64,000 bases of DNA from Prosthecodimorpha hirschii (GTDB taxonomy: Bacteria; Pseudomonadota; Alphaproteobacteria; Rhizobiales; Ancalomicrobiaceae). Location of the stretch: NCBI RefSeq assembly GCF_001305515.1, contig NZ_LJYW01000001.1, positions 1,969,382-2,033,381 of the forward strand, given 5' to 3'. Of the stretch, positions 28,301 to 38,141 are shown in pieces. The notes under the pieces are model-generated. The model did not search any database. It saw only the letters and a program-made list of their open reading frames with translations, and was not told where the DNA came from. Made by a program: the position numbers and the translations under genes. How positions within the stretch are numbered: position 1 is the first letter of the stretch; the number at the start of each line of letters is the position of its first letter.

Positions 28301-28829
28301 GACCGAGGCCGCGACCGTGTCGCTGTTCCGGCTGATGGCGGTGAAGGACGAATACGAGGTCGCCCGGCTGCATGCCGACGGCCGCCTCACCGAACAGCTC
28401 GGCGCGGCCTTCGAGAGCTGGGATCGGCTGGAGGTGCATCTGGCCCCGCCGCTCCTCGCCCGCACCGACCCGGCCACCGGCCGGCCGGCCAAGATGCGCT
28501 TCGGCGCCTGGATGTTCCGGGCGTTCCGGCTGCTCGCCGCGGCCCGATCGCTGCGCGGCGGTCTCCTCGACCCGTTCCGTTGGACCGAGGAACGGCGCAT
28601 GGAGCGGCGGCTGCTCGCCGAGCAAGAAGCGCTGCTCGACGAGATCGCCCGGGCGCTGACGCCCGCCAACCATGCCGCCGCCGTCGCGCTCCTGGAGGCG
28701 GTCGCGACGATCCGCGGCTTTGGCCCGGTCAAGGCGGCCAGCGTCCAGCGCTTCGAGGACGGGCAGCCGGCCCGCCTGGCCGCGTTCCGCCACCCCGCCC
28801 GGCCGACCCTGACGGTGGCCGCGGAATAG
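25356..28829 (+). CDS. Indolepyruvate ferredoxin oxidoreductase family protein (fused)
   Basis: A 1157-residue fused 2-oxoacid oxidoreductase that would decarboxylate indolepyruvate or other aryl/branched pyruvates to acyl-CoA. The N-terminal pyrimidine domain carries VTGYRGSPLGGLDQQ; the thiamine-diphosphate part is seen around residues 430-560 (CAGCPHSTSTRVPEG; GIGCHFMAQWMDR; MGGEGANWIG; LYNDAVAMTGGQAHDG). A cysteine cluster follows (CEGCGDCGVQSNC; CNKDFSCVKGFCPSF), then the gamma domain (VTGVGGTGVVTVGAILGMAA) and a C-terminal DUF6537-like part. GGGAGG precedes the ATG. This form occurs in aerobic alphaproteobacteria. It stands alone between copA (divergent) and efp (convergent). Confidence 0.93.
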   Translation: MPRNAVTLDDKYDLSAERVFVSGTQALVRLTLMQKERDRRAGLNTAGYVTGYRGSPLGGLDQQFSRAVKVLTPADVKFQAAINEDLAATALWGSQQLEVRGQGRFDGVFGIWYGKGPGVDRSGDVFRHANLAGTSPHGGVIALMGDDHTCESSTTAHHSEYAMVDAMMPVLNPAGVQEILDFGLYGWALSRYAGVWVGLKCVKDTVESTAVVDGRVDRVAPVVPEGHVLPPGGLHLRPQDHPLAQEARLHEDKMPAVLAWLAANRLDRIVMAGGRAPRIGVVAAGKSWLDVLQALDDLGIDEVRAGELGLRLYKVACPWPLEPSGLARFADGLDLIVVVEEKRALIETQIKDQLYGRRAAPQIVGKRDEEGRWLFPSKGALDTNDIAVAIGERILRHADDADIRARVARLAEAQRVLAAIEPVALRTPYFCAGCPHSTSTRVPEGHRAYAGIGCHFMAQWMDRATEGYTHMGGEGANWIGEAPFSKETHIFQNLGDGTYNHSGSLALRAAKASGVNITYKILYNDAVAMTGGQAHDGGLTLAAIARQAAAEGAVRVAVVTDEPDKYPPDVGFPPFTTIDHRDALDRVQRELAAIPGLTVLLYDQTCAAEKRRRRKRGTFPDPDKRVLVNELVCEGCGDCGVQSNCVAVAPVETEFGRKRQIDQSSCNKDFSCVKGFCPSFVTVHGAKPKRAAAQPAATASNLPEPDLPALDRTFAVIVTGVGGTGVVTVGAILGMAAHLEGRGIGIIDMAGLAQKGGAVTSHIRLAPAPEDITTIRIAAGGADLIIGCDLVVTASPKVLAAIDPARTAVVVNTHETTTGDATRRADFSLPTERLIRAIRERAGPGLSRFTEATRLATALLGDSIGANLFMLGLAWQMGRVPLGRQAIEEAIALNGAAVAFNLAAFRLGRQAAVDPGALEGLVRPAAGNLDHRRLSESLDERIARRVDHLTAYQDAAYAARYRQRIEAIRAAEARALPGRTSLTEAATVSLFRLMAVKDEYEVARLHADGRLTEQLGAAFESWDRLEVHLAPPLLARTDPATGRPAKMRFGAWMFRAFRLLAAARSLRGGLLDPFRWTEERRMERRLLAEQEALLDEIARALTPANHAAAVALLEAVATIRGFGPVKAASVQRFEDGQPARLAAFRHPARPTLTVAAE

Positions 28830-28849
28830 CGATGCCGCCCGAAAACAAT

Positions 28850-28881
28850 CGATCCGGCCCCGCGTCGGCGCGGCCGGATCG
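28850..28881. terminator. Strong hairpin between convergent genes
   Basis: CGATCCGGCC pairs with GGCCGGATCG, and the interior can pair further as GCG with CGC, leaving a small loop. It lies between the stop of the indolepyruvate oxidoreductase and the stop of efp and can serve both directions. No T run follows on either strand. Confidence 0.6.
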
Positions 28882-28924
28882 ACAGACAGGTCCGAGATCG
28901 ACGCGGAAACCGCCGCGTTGCGGA

Positions 28925-29491
28925 TCAGTCCTTGGCGCGCTCGACGTAGGAGCCGTCCTCGGTCATCACGACCACGCGGGTGCCGGTCGAGATGTGCGGC
29001 GGCACCATGGTGCGCACGCCGTTCGACAGGGTCGCCGGCTTGTAGGAGGACGAGGCCGTCTGGCCCTTCATGGTCGGCTCGGTGTCGACGATCTCGAGGG
29101 TCACGCGCTGCGGCAGTTCGATGGAGACCGGGACGCCCTGGTAGAGCGACAGCTGGACTTCCATGTTCTCGTGCAGATAGACCGCGCCGTCGCCGATCAC
29201 TTCCTTCGGCACGGCGACCTGCTCGAAGCTCTCCATGTTCATGAAGGTAAAGCCTTCGGCGTCCTCGTAGAGATAGGTGAAGGGACGCTCGTCCAGGAAG
29301 GCACGCTCGACCTGCTCGGTGGTCTTCCAGCGCTCGGAGACCTTCACGCCGTCGGCGATCCGGCGCATGTCGATCTGCGTCGTCGGCGTGCCCTTGCCGG
29401 GGTGGAAGCTCTCGGCAGAGAGAACGACATAGAGCTTGCCGTCGAGTTCGACGACATTGCCGCGGCGGAGCGCTTGAGCATTGACCTTCAC
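28925..29491 (-). CDS. efp: Elongation factor P
   Basis: A 188-residue translation factor that relieves ribosome stalling at polyproline. KOW-like N-domain with [19 protein letters not shown]; Lys33 in PGKG is the site modified by EpmA. The OB domains follow, ending in [20 protein letters not shown]. The start is GTG with GAGG about 9 nt upstream. It is divergent from epmA, 122 bp apart, so modifier and target are side by side. Proline-rich proteins in this window (the SGNH hydrolase, the barrel protein) are plausible clients. Confidence 0.96.
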   Translation of the reverse strand: MKVNAQALRRGNVVELDGKLYVVLSAESFHPGKGTPTTQIDMRRIADGVKVSERWKTTEQVERAFLDERPFTYLYEDAEGFTFMNMESFEQVAVPKEVIGDGAVYLHENMEVQLSLYQGVPVSIELPQRVTLEIVDTEPTMKGQTASSSYKPATLSNGVRTMVPPHISTGTRVVVMTEDGSYVERAKD

Positions 29492-29613
29492 GGGGCGACC
29501 TCGGAATGGTTTCGGTTAGGTCCGGACAATAGCCGGAGACCCCGGTCTCGCCGGGCGAGCGGGTCTTTCGGGCGTTTCTCTGACATTTTCGCGCCGAGAA
29601 GGGAAGTGGTTCG

Positions 29614-30657
29614 ATGGAAGACGCCTCGCCTTGGTGGCAGAAAGCCCGCCATGCCGACCGCCGGCCGCGCCTTCTGGCGCGCAATCGGATCACGGCGGCC
29701 GTCCGGGCCTGGTTCGCGGCCGAGGATTTCACCGAGGTCGAATGCGCGGCCCTGCAGGTCTCGCCCGGCAACGAGACCCACCTGCACGGCTTCGCCACCG
29801 ACCTGATCGGCCCGGACGGCGCCCCGCGCCGGCGCTACCTGCACACCTCGCCCGAATTCGCCATGAAGAAGCTGGTCGCCGCCGGCGAGACCCGCATCTT
29901 CGATTTCGCCCGGGTCTGGCGCAACCGCGAGCGCACCGCCCTGCACCATCCGGAATTCGTGATGCTGGAATGGTACCGCGCCGGCGCGCCCTACACGCGG
30001 CTGATGGAGGATTGCGCCGCGCTCCTGGCGCTTGCCGCCGCCACCGCCGGCACGCAGAGCTGGTCCCACCGGGGTCGCGAGGCCGATCCGACCGCCGCGC
30101 CGGAGCGGCTGACCGTCGCCGCCGCCTTCGCCCGCCATGCCGGCATCGATCTCCTGGCGACCATCGCACCCGACGGCGCGCCCGACCGGCCGGCGCTCGC
30201 CGCCGCGGCGGAAGGCGCCGGCATCCGCTTCGCCGCCGACGACAGCTGGACCGACATCTATTCCCGCATCCTGGTCGAACGGATCGAGCCGCATCTCGGC
30301 ATCGGTCGGCCGAGCATCCTCTGCGAATACCCGGCCAGCGAAGCCGCTCTCGCCCGCCGCAAGCCCGGCGATCCGCGCCTCGCCGAGCGCTTCGAGCTCT
30401 ATGCCTGCGGGGTCGAACTCGCCAACGCCTTCGGCGAACTGACCGACCCGGCCGAGCAGCGCGCCCGCTTCGAGGCCGACATGGACGAGAAGCAGCGGCT
30501 CTACGGCGAGCGCTACCCGATCGACGAGGATTTCCTCACCGCCCTCGTGGCCATGCCGGAAACCAGCGGCATCGCCCTCGGCTTCGACCGTCTGGTCATG
30601 CTGGCGACCGGGGCGGCGCGCGTCGAGGACGTGATGTGGGTGCCGGTGTCGGAGTGA
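29614..30657 (+). CDS. epmA: EF-P--lysine (beta-lysine) ligase
   Basis: A 347-residue class II aminoacyl-tRNA synthetase-like enzyme without an anticodon-binding domain, which attaches beta-lysine to the EF-P lysine. Class II motifs: TEVECAALQVSPGNETHLHG at the N-terminus, HTSPEFAMKKLVAAG and FARVWRNRERTALHHPEF (motif 2), GIALGFDRLVMLATG (motif 3) at the end. Short length separates it from LysS. Divergent from efp. The partner aminomutase gene epmB is not in the window. Confidence 0.94.
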   Translation: MEDASPWWQKARHADRRPRLLARNRITAAVRAWFAAEDFTEVECAALQVSPGNETHLHGFATDLIGPDGAPRRRYLHTSPEFAMKKLVAAGETRIFDFARVWRNRERTALHHPEFVMLEWYRAGAPYTRLMEDCAALLALAAATAGTQSWSHRGREADPTAAPERLTVAAAFARHAGIDLLATIAPDGAPDRPALAAAAEGAGIRFAADDSWTDIYSRILVERIEPHLGIGRPSILCEYPASEAALARRKPGDPRLAERFELYACGVELANAFGELTDPAEQRARFEADMDEKQRLYGERYPIDEDFLTALVAMPETSGIALGFDRLVMLATGAARVEDVMWVPVSE

Positions 30658-30700
30658 TCGTCCGGCCGGCGATCCCGCGGCCGGCGATCGCCCTCAGGGC

Positions 30701-31228
30701 TCAATGCCCCTCGAAGGAAACCAGAGTCCGCACGTCGACGCCGAGGGCGCGCAATTTGTCCGCTCCGCCGAGGTCCGGCAAGTCGATCACGAAGCAGGCG
30801 GCGACGACCTCGGCCCCCATCTGGCGCAGGAGTTGGACGGCGGCGGTCGCCGTGCCGCCGGTGGCGATCAGGTCGTCGACCAGGATGACCCGTTCGCCGG
30901 CCGCGACGGCGTCCTCGTGCATCTCCATCTCGTCGAGGCCGTATTCCAGCGAATAGGCGATCCGCACCGTGGTGTGCGGCAGCTTGCCCTTCTTGCGGAT
31001 CGGCACGAAGCCGGACGAGAGCTGATGAGCGACGGCGCCGCCGAGGATGAAGCCGCGCGCCTCGATCCCGGCGATCTTGTCGATCTTGCCGCCGGCCCAG
31101 GGCGCGACCAGTTGGTCGACGCTGCGCCGGAACGCGCGCGCATCGCCGAGCAGCGTGGTGATGTCCCGGAACAGGATGCCGGGCTTCGGATAGTCGGGGA
31201 TGGTGCGGATCGCGTCGCGGAGGTCCAT
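30701..31228 (-). CDS. apt: Adenine phosphoribosyltransferase
   Basis: A 175-residue purine salvage enzyme turning adenine and PRPP into AMP. The PRPP-binding loop [16 protein letters not shown] (residues about 119-134) and [20 protein letters not shown] are diagnostic. The first residues [20 protein letters not shown] are typical. It lies downstream of a chemoreceptor gene on the same strand; together with mtnP, which releases adenine from methylthioadenosine, it forms a salvage pair interrupted by that receptor. Confidence 0.95.
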   Translation of the reverse strand: MDLRDAIRTIPDYPKPGILFRDITTLLGDARAFRRSVDQLVAPWAGGKIDKIAGIEARGFILGGAVAHQLSSGFVPIRKKGKLPHTTVRIAYSLEYGLDEMEMHEDAVAAGERVILVDDLIATGGTATAAVQLLRQMGAEVVAACFVIDLPDLGGADKLRALGVDVRTLVSFEGH

Positions 31229-31267
31229 GAACAGTCCCGTGGGGCCGAGGGCGCGGCCTGACGCCGA

Positions 31268-31297
31268 TGTCGATCGGATGGCACCATCCGATCGACA
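31268..31297. repeat. Perfect 14-bp inverted repeat between chemoreceptor gene and apt
   Basis: TGTCGATCGGATGG, two bases, then the exact reverse complement CCATCCGATCGACA. It lies 77 bp past the stop of the chemoreceptor and 40 bp before the apt start. It could act as a terminator-like hairpin, a cruciform or a protein target; related fragments (GATCGG, CGATCCGATC) follow at 31325-31375. Confidence 0.85.
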
Positions 31298-31373
31298 CAG
31301 AGAGGCTCCAGACTCAGGCGGTTGGATCGGGGCGGATTGTCCCCGGCCACGGCGATCCGATCAAGCGGTCGGA

Positions 31374-33494
31374 TCAAGCGGCGCGAATCTGCTCCACGAA
31401 GGACCGCACCCGCGACTGCAGGCCTTGCGTCTGCCGGTCGAGCAACTCGACGCCTTCGACGAGCAGGCTCGCCGCCTTGTCGGTCTCGGTCGCGTCGGTC
31501 CGAACCGCCTCGACCTCGCGGCCGACCGCGCCGGTGCCGGTGCGCGCACCGGCGGCACCGTTGGCGATCGCGCTGGTCGCCGCCGACTGCTCCTCGACCG
31601 CACCGGCAACCCGCAGCACCGCTTCGGTGATGGCGCCGACCCGACCCTGGATGTCGGTGATCGCGCCCGCGGCCGCATTGGCGGCGGAGGTGATCTCGGC
31701 GACCTGCCGGGCGATCTCCTCGGTCGCCTTGGAGGTCTGGCCGGCCAGCGCCTTGACTTCGGAGGCGACGACCGCGAAGCCGCGCCCAGCCTCGCCGGCA
31801 CGCGCCGCCTCGATGGTGGCGTTGAGGGCGAGCAGGTTGGTCTGGCTGGCGATCGATTCGATCAGGGTGACGACTTCGCCGATCTTGACCGCGCAGCCGG
31901 ACAGCGAGCCGACGATGCCGGTGGTCTCGACCGTGCGCCGGCCGGCCTCCTCGGCGATCCGGTTGGTGCTGTGGATCAGTTCGGCGATCTCGCGGATGGC
32001 GCGGTCCAGTTCGCCCGTGGACGCGGCGACCGATTCGACCTCGCGGCCGGCCTGATCGGCGGCCGAGACGACGGTCTCGGAACGGCCGCGCGCCGCCTGG
32101 GCGAGCCGGGCCATCGCATCGGCGGAACGGCCGATGCCGCGCACGCCGTCCGAAACCTCCGAAATGGCGCGCCCGACGGCGCGTTCGAAATCCTCGGCGA
32201 GCCCGCCGAGCATGCGCCGGCGGACCTCGTCCTCCTGCCGCGCGGCTTCCGCGGCCATCCGCTCGCGCTCGCGCGCATCGGTCGCCAGGCGCGTGCGGAT
32301 GCCTTCCACCGCACGGCCGATATCGCCGATCTCGTCGCGCCGGCGCGAGGCCGCGACCTCGATGTCGAGTTCGCCGGCCGCCATCCGGTCGAGCGTGCCG
32401 ACCAGTCCGCCGAGCGGACCCGTCACCATGCGCGCCGCGAACAGGCCGACCAGAGCCAGGATGCCGAGCACGATCGCGGCCGCGACCATCATCCGGTCCC
32501 GGATCGTGGTGACGGCGGCCAGCGCCGTCTCGGCGTCCTGGACGGAGACCAGGCTCCAGGCGATGCCGGGCGTTTCCGCCGCGCGCCAGGCCGCGAAGCC
32601 CTCCGCGCCGGCGCCGCCGACCTTGGCGAAGCCGATCGGCCGTTCGGCCGCCCGGGCGGCGGTCACCGTGTCGGCAACGGCGGCCTCCAGGCCGGCAATG
32701 CCGGCACCGAGCCGCAGCTTGCCGTCGGAGCCGAGCACGGCGCTTGAGACGCCGCGATTGACCGCCTCCGGCAGCAGCTTCGCGGCCGGGAAGGAGACCA
32801 CCAGCACGCCCTCGTCGGCGGCCTCGCCGATGCTGCGTGCGGCATAGACCATGCGCTCGGCTTCGGGCAGGGCGGCATCGATGTCGCTGAGGACCGGCTT
32901 GCCCTTGGCGGCCAGCGCCGCCTGGAAGGCGCGCTTGAGGCCGGCATTCGGGAAGCCGGCATCATTGACGTTGCGGGTGAACTCGGCCGACTTGGTGACC
33001 GAATAGGCGACCTGGCCCTTGGCGGAGACGACGAAGATGTCGTCGAGATCCAGCTGTTCGCGCTGGGCCTTGAAGGTGCCGTGCACCTCCTTGTGGTTCC
33101 AGGAATAGATGGTCGGGTTGTCGGCGCCGTCGAGCGCCGCACGCGCCGCCTTGGTCGCCGGTGCCTGATAGTATTTCAGCACCTTCTCCAGATCGACCGA
33201 GGCGACCGAGAAGGCTTCGGCGAGCTTGCCGGCGGCATGATGGGCGGCCGAACTGTCGGCCATCGCCCCGGCGGTGCCGACGATGGTGGAGAGCCGGCTG
33301 TCGAGCGCCTTGACGCGGGTCTCGGCCACGAAAGCGAGATTGCGTTCGGCCGCATCCGTCAGCCCCTTGCGGGCTTCGAAATAGCCGATCGCCCCGATCG
33401 TCGCCGAGGCCAGCAGGCCGAGACCGACGATCACCAACGGCAGCTTGACCTTGAGCCCGATTCCCCGGCGCGTGCCGTGACCGCGATCCACCAT
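31374..33494 (-). CDS. Methyl-accepting chemotaxis protein
   Basis: A 706-residue transmembrane receptor. First membrane segment near residues 15-38 ([20 protein letters not shown]), a periplasmic sensing domain of about 300 residues resembling a double-Cache type ([23 protein letters not shown]-like strands), second membrane segment near 343-365, HAMP ([15 protein letters not shown]), and a long cytoplasmic coiled coil with the signalling hairpin [26 protein letters not shown] lies about 8 nt before the ATG. No che genes are nearby. The ligand is unknown. Confidence 0.93.
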   Translation of the reverse strand: MVDRGHGTRRGIGLKVKLPLVIVGLGLLASATIGAIGYFEARKGLTDAAERNLAFVAETRVKALDSRLSTIVGTAGAMADSSAAHHAAGKLAEAFSVASVDLEKVLKYYQAPATKAARAALDGADNPTIYSWNHKEVHGTFKAQREQLDLDDIFVVSAKGQVAYSVTKSAEFTRNVNDAGFPNAGLKRAFQAALAAKGKPVLSDIDAALPEAERMVYAARSIGEAADEGVLVVSFPAAKLLPEAVNRGVSSAVLGSDGKLRLGAGIAGLEAAVADTVTAARAAERPIGFAKVGGAGAEGFAAWRAAETPGIAWSLVSVQDAETALAAVTTIRDRMMVAAAIVLGILALVGLFAARMVTGPLGGLVGTLDRMAAGELDIEVAASRRRDEIGDIGRAVEGIRTRLATDARERERMAAEAARQEDEVRRRMLGGLAEDFERAVGRAISEVSDGVRGIGRSADAMARLAQAARGRSETVVSAADQAGREVESVAASTGELDRAIREIAELIHSTNRIAEEAGRRTVETTGIVGSLSGCAVKIGEVVTLIESIASQTNLLALNATIEAARAGEAGRGFAVVASEVKALAGQTSKATEEIARQVAEITSAANAAAGAITDIQGRVGAITEAVLRVAGAVEEQSAATSAIANGAAGARTGTGAVGREVEAVRTDATETDKAASLLVEGVELLDRQTQGLQSRVRSFVEQIRAA

Positions 33495-33607
33495 GCGTCA
33501 CCCCTTCTGTCCCGTCGCCAAGGTTGCAGAGAGGTCGTTTCCAAATCGGTAAAAACCACGATTCCGTTCGATTTTTCTCGTCTTGCGGGTCCGGCCGGGG
33601 CCAGCCG

Positions 33608-34483
<876 letters not shown>

Positions 34484-34632
34484 CGCGCCCTCCCGTCGTC
34501 GAGAGCGCGAGGTTAGAGCGTTTCGGCGCGCAGCGGAAGCCGGCCGCCCGATCGGACGGCCGCGGATTCAAGGGCTTACGGCGGCGGCCCCCGTCGCCCC
34601 GCGGAAAGGGGGGACGGGACGGCCGCCCGGCC

Positions 34633-35685
34633 TCACTTCAGCGAGACCGCATAGGCGATCACCTTGGCGCGCCAGTGGGCGCGGGCGGCCTCGTTCTCGG
34701 GGCCCTGCGCGGTCTCCCAGGAATGGGTCGCGCCGGTATAGTTCCACCAGTCGATCCGGAAGAGACCGCTGCCGGCGACCGCGGCCGTCTTGGCCGCCTC
34801 GTAGCGCTCGCGGCAGGCGCCCTTGTCGGACGGGGTGCCCGGCATGGTCCCCGGCGGCACGGAGGTGTCGGCGCTGCCGGTGCCGATGCTGAGCGGCGTC
34901 ACCGCCGCGGAGGCCTTGTAGTAGGTGTTGGTGCCGCCGAGCGCGCAGCCCGGGTAGGTGGCGAAGATGCGCAGGAACTGGCGGCCGCCGTTGAGCGGGC
35001 TGGTATTGACCGGATGGTTGCTGAGGGCGAGCGCCATGGCGGCGCTGCCGCCATGGGAATAGCCGAGCGCGACCAGCTTGCTGCCGTTCGCCCAGGGCAC
35101 CACGGTGCCGACCGCGGCGGCCGCGCCGGCGAGATCGTAGGGCCGCGAGGCATGGTCGGAGACCAGCGGATCGCGCTTGGTCTTGTCCTCGTTGAGGCCG
35201 AGCGGATAGATCTCCCATCCGGTCTGATTGACGTGCAGCTGCAGGATGCGGTCGTTGCGCGCCGGCGTGAAGCTGTTGACCAGCATCATGCCGATGCCGG
35301 CCGCGGTCAGCTCGCGGGCGAGGCTGGTATACTGCGACTGGATCGTGACGTTGCAGGCGCCGGAGACCGCGACCGCATAGGCGGGGTTGGACCCGCAATA
35401 GAACATGCCGGTATGGCCATGCGCCACGATGACCAGCGGCACCTTGGCCTGCGCCGAGGCGCCGACCGGCTTCCACAGATAGCCGTCGATCAGATTGTAG
35501 CTGTCCGCCGACAGCTTGCTCTGGAAGCTGACCTTGTCGGGCATGGCCGGAACCACGTCCGGGATGGTCAGCGTCTCCGCCGGCTCGGGCGCGGCATGGC
35601 GGACTTCCGCCGCACGGACACCGGTTCCGACGATGATGAGAGACGTCAGAAAGGAACAGGAAAGAACAAATGACCGGACAAACAT
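34633..35685 (-). CDS. Secreted alpha/beta hydrolase
   Basis: A 350-residue exported hydrolase. The signal peptide is MFVRSFVLSCSFLTSLIIVG to about residue 26 (RAAE). PLVIVAHGHTGMF gives the oxyanion-side strand and LGYSHGGSAAM the nucleophile elbow G-x-S-x-G with Ser near residue 214. A histidine in GATHSWE near residue 317 is a likely catalytic His. Substrate unknown; dienelactone-hydrolase or chlorophyllase-like members are the nearest in pattern. Its start region and upstream DNA are AT-richer than the neighbours, and it separates mtnP from the bc1 operon, which suggests insertion or later acquisition. Confidence 0.78.
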   Translation of the reverse strand: MFVRSFVLSCSFLTSLIIVGTGVRAAEVRHAAPEPAETLTIPDVVPAMPDKVSFQSKLSADSYNLIDGYLWKPVGASAQAKVPLVIVAHGHTGMFYCGSNPAYAVAVSGACNVTIQSQYTSLARELTAAGIGMMLVNSFTPARNDRILQLHVNQTGWEIYPLGLNEDKTKRDPLVSDHASRPYDLAGAAAAVGTVVPWANGSKLVALGYSHGGSAAMALALSNHPVNTSPLNGGRQFLRIFATYPGCALGGTNTYYKASAAVTPLSIGTGSADTSVPPGTMPGTPSDKGACRERYEAAKTAAVAGSGLFRIDWWNYTGATHSWETAQGPENEAARAHWRAKVIAYAVSLK

Positions 35686-35958
35686 CGAGACTGGGCTCCG
35701 TGATGGGTTGAGAGCCTTTTAGTCTTGCCGATGAGAAAGTCTATCACTATCGAGTTTCGGTATCGCTACGTCATCATTTCATTGTTTCAGCCAGACTACA
35801 TCAACGAAACATATTCGGAAAATCGACTGACGGATCGCAGTCAAACCCGGCCGCGCGGGTGCCGCGAAGCTTCCGGACGACGGCCCGCCCGATCGCCCCG
35901 CTGAAACGCAAAACGGGGCCCGAAGGCCCCGTTCGCAGGTCGTCAGGATGGCGGGCGA
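35686..35958. other. AT-richer intergenic stretch upstream of the hydrolase
   Basis: 273 bp between the hydrolase start and the end of petC. About 35706-35826 is clearly poorer in GC than the rest of the window (runs such as CATCATTTCATTGTTTCAG). It holds the hydrolase ribosome binding site (GGAG at 10 nt) and should hold its promoter; the bc1 terminator is at its far end. No gene seen. Confidence 0.55.
35912..35933 (-). terminator. Terminator of the petABC operon
   Basis: A perfect 9-bp stem AACGGGGCC with GGCCCCGTT and a 4-base loop, 26 bp past the petC stop. On the minus strand it is followed by TTTGC after the stem, giving a TTTT run. Confidence 0.82.
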
Positions 35959-36840
35959 TCAGTGTGCCACGTCCGCCCAGATCTTGCGCTTGGTGAACCA
36001 CAGCAGGCCGGCGAACACGATCAGGAAGGCCATGACCTTGAAGCCGGTCCGCTTGCGGTCCTCGAGCTTCGGCTCGGCGGTCCACATCAGGAAGGCCGAC
36101 ACGTCGCGGGCATAGTTCTCGACCGTGGCCGGGGTGCCGTCGGTATAGTCGACGACGCCGTCCTCGATCGGCTTGGCCATGGCGATGCAGGCGCCGGCCA
36201 GGAAGGCCTTGTTGTAGTTCAGGCCCGAGGCGCATTCCTGCCCGTGCGGGGCGTCGGTGTAGCCGGTCAGCAGGCTGTAGACGTAGTCCGGACCGGATTC
36301 CTGGTACTGCGTGAAGATGTCGAAGACGAAGCCCGGGAAGCCGCGATGGGCGGCGCGGGCCTTGCCCATCAGCGACAGGTCCGGCGGCAGGGCGTTGCCG
36401 TTGGCGACGCGCGCAGCCTGCTCGTTCGGGAAGGGCGACGGGAAGCGGTCCGACGGGCGGGCGGGACGCTGGAACATCTCGCCGTCGTCGTTCGGGCCGT
36501 CGGTGACCTTGTATTCGGCAGCGATCGCCTTGACCTGCTCCTCGGTGAAGCCGGGGCCGCCCTCGTCCGAAAGATTGCGGAAGGCGACATACTTCATCGA
36601 GTGGCAGTTGGCGCAGACGTTCTTGTAGACCTTGTAGCCGCGCTGCAGCTGACCCTTGTCGAACCGGCCGAACGGCCCGGCGAAGGACCATTTCTGGGCC
36701 GTGATTTCCGGATGATGCACCGCGGCGCCTTCTTCCGCGGCGATCGCCGTCCCGGACAGAAGCGCGAGGCCGGCCGCGACCGCGACGGCGCGCAGGGCGC
36801 CGGCGATCGGGGAGCGAGCGATACGAGGATGGATGTTCAT
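35959..36840 (-). CDS. petC: Cytochrome c1 of the bc1 complex
   Basis: A 293-residue membrane-anchored c-type cytochrome. Signal peptide MNIHPRIARSPIAGALRAVA to about residue 32. Haem attachment site CANCHSMKY near residue 68, and a C-terminal anchor (FKVMAFLIVFAGLLWFT) followed by KRKIW. The axial methionine is probably in the MAKPIEDG region. It takes electrons from the Rieske protein and passes them to a soluble or bound cytochrome c. The start at 36840 has GGAG 9 nt upstream. The frame stays open through petB upstream, but that part is not coding. Last gene of petABC. Confidence 0.96.
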   Translation of the reverse strand: MNIHPRIARSPIAGALRAVAVAAGLALLSGTAIAAEEGAAVHHPEITAQKWSFAGPFGRFDKGQLQRGYKVYKNVCANCHSMKYVAFRNLSDEGGPGFTEEQVKAIAAEYKVTDGPNDDGEMFQRPARPSDRFPSPFPNEQAARVANGNALPPDLSLMGKARAAHRGFPGFVFDIFTQYQESGPDYVYSLLTGYTDAPHGQECASGLNYNKAFLAGACIAMAKPIEDGVVDYTDGTPATVENYARDVSAFLMWTAEPKLEDRKRTGFKVMAFLIVFAGLLWFTKRKIWADVAH

Positions 36841-36866
36841 GGGTCTCGTCTCCGTGATCGCTCGTG

Positions 36867-38117
36867 TCAGGCCTTGTGCGCCGCAGCGGCACCCGCCTTG
36901 CCGAGCACCGCCTCGCTGATGGAGGCCGGCAGCGGCTTCGGGGTCTCGATCAGACCCAGAACCGGCAGGATCACCAGGAAGTGCAGGAAGTAGTAGGCGG
37001 TGAGCACGCGCGCCCACAGCACGTAGGTCCCTTCCGCCGGCAGCGAGCCGAGATAGCCGAGGCCGACGCAGACGATCGCGAACACCCAGAAGAACTGCTT
37101 GAACAGCGGCCGGTAGGCGCCCGACTTGACGCGCGAGGTGTCGAGCCAGGGCACGATGAACATCACCGCGATGGCGCCGAACATGCACAGCACGCCGCCG
37201 AGCTTGGACGGGATGGCGCGCAGGATCGCGTAGAAGGGCAGGAAGTACCACTCCGGCACGATATGGGCCGGCGTCACCATCGGGTTCGCTTCGATGTAGT
37301 TGTCCGGGTGACCCATGAAGTTGGGCACGTAGAACAGGAACCAGGCGAACACGATCAGGAAGCACACCACCGCGAAGGCGTCCTTCAGCGTCGCATAGGG
37401 GGTGAACGGCACGGTGTCCTGCTGCATCGACTTGACTTCGACGCCGGCCGGATTGTTCTGCCCGACGACATGCAGCGCCCAGATGTGCAGGATGACGATG
37501 CCGACGATCACGAAGGGCAGCAGATAGTGCAGCGAGAAGAAGCGGTTGAGGGTCGGGTTGTCGACCGAGAAGCCGCCCCAGAGCCAGGTCACGATCGGCT
37601 CGCCGACGAACGGGAAGGCCGAGAACAGGTTGGTGATGACGGTGGCGCCCCAGAAGCTCATCTGGCCCCACGGCAGCACGTAGCCCATGAAGGCGGTGGC
37701 CATCATGACCAGGAAGATCAGCACGCCCAGGATCCAGAGGACTTCGCGCGGTTCCTTGTAGGAGCCGTAGTAGAAGCCGCGGAACATGTGGATGTAGACG
37801 GCGATGAAGAACATCGACGCGCCGTTGGCGTGCATGTAGCGCAGGAGCCAGCCCCAGTTCACGTCGCGCATGATGTGCTCGACGGAGGCGAAGGCCAGGG
37901 AGGTGTGCGGCGTGTAGTGCATCACGAGCACGATGCCGGTCAGCAGCTGGCAGACCAGCATGACCATCAGGATCGCGCCGAAGGTCCAGAAGTAGTTCAG
38001 ATTCTTCGGAACCGGAAAGGCAACCGCCTGGCCGTGCGCCATGCTGATGATCGGCAGCCGCCGCTCGAGCCAGCGCGTGAAGCCGTTGTTCGGAGTATAG
38101 GTCGAATGACCCTGCAT
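36867..38117 (-). CDS. petB: Cytochrome b of the bc1 complex
   Basis: A 416-residue integral membrane protein, the quinol-oxidising core of complex III. Eight hydrophobic segments; haem-ligand histidines in [13 protein letters not shown] and [16 protein letters not shown], and in [20 protein letters not shown]; the quinol-site PEWY in [36 protein letters not shown] is typical. It lies 24 bp after petA and 26 bp before petC, each with a GGAGACGAG-type ribosome binding site. Confidence 0.97.
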   Translation of the reverse strand: MQGHSTYTPNNGFTRWLERRLPIISMAHGQAVAFPVPKNLNYFWTFGAILMVMLVCQLLTGIVLVMHYTPHTSLAFASVEHIMRDVNWGWLLRYMHANGASMFFIAVYIHMFRGFYYGSYKEPREVLWILGVLIFLVMMATAFMGYVLPWGQMSFWGATVITNLFSAFPFVGEPIVTWLWGGFSVDNPTLNRFFSLHYLLPFVIVGIVILHIWALHVVGQNNPAGVEVKSMQQDTVPFTPYATLKDAFAVVCFLIVFAWFLFYVPNFMGHPDNYIEANPMVTPAHIVPEWYFLPFYAILRAIPSKLGGVLCMFGAIAVMFIVPWLDTSRVKSGAYRPLFKQFFWVFAIVCVGLGYLGSLPAEGTYVLWARVLTAYYFLHFLVILPVLGLIETPKPLPASISEAVLGKAGAAAAHKA

Positions 38118-38141
38118 GATCTCGTCTCCCGAAGCCGGCGA

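Noticed and set aside
24942-29798. A very long open frame (over 1600 codons) on the minus strand opposite the indolepyruvate oxidoreductase
   Set aside because: It is the mirror of a GC-rich gene; the translation is repetitive in Arg, Gly, Asp and Val without motifs, and it runs through efp and copA ends. The plus-strand gene has full family motifs.
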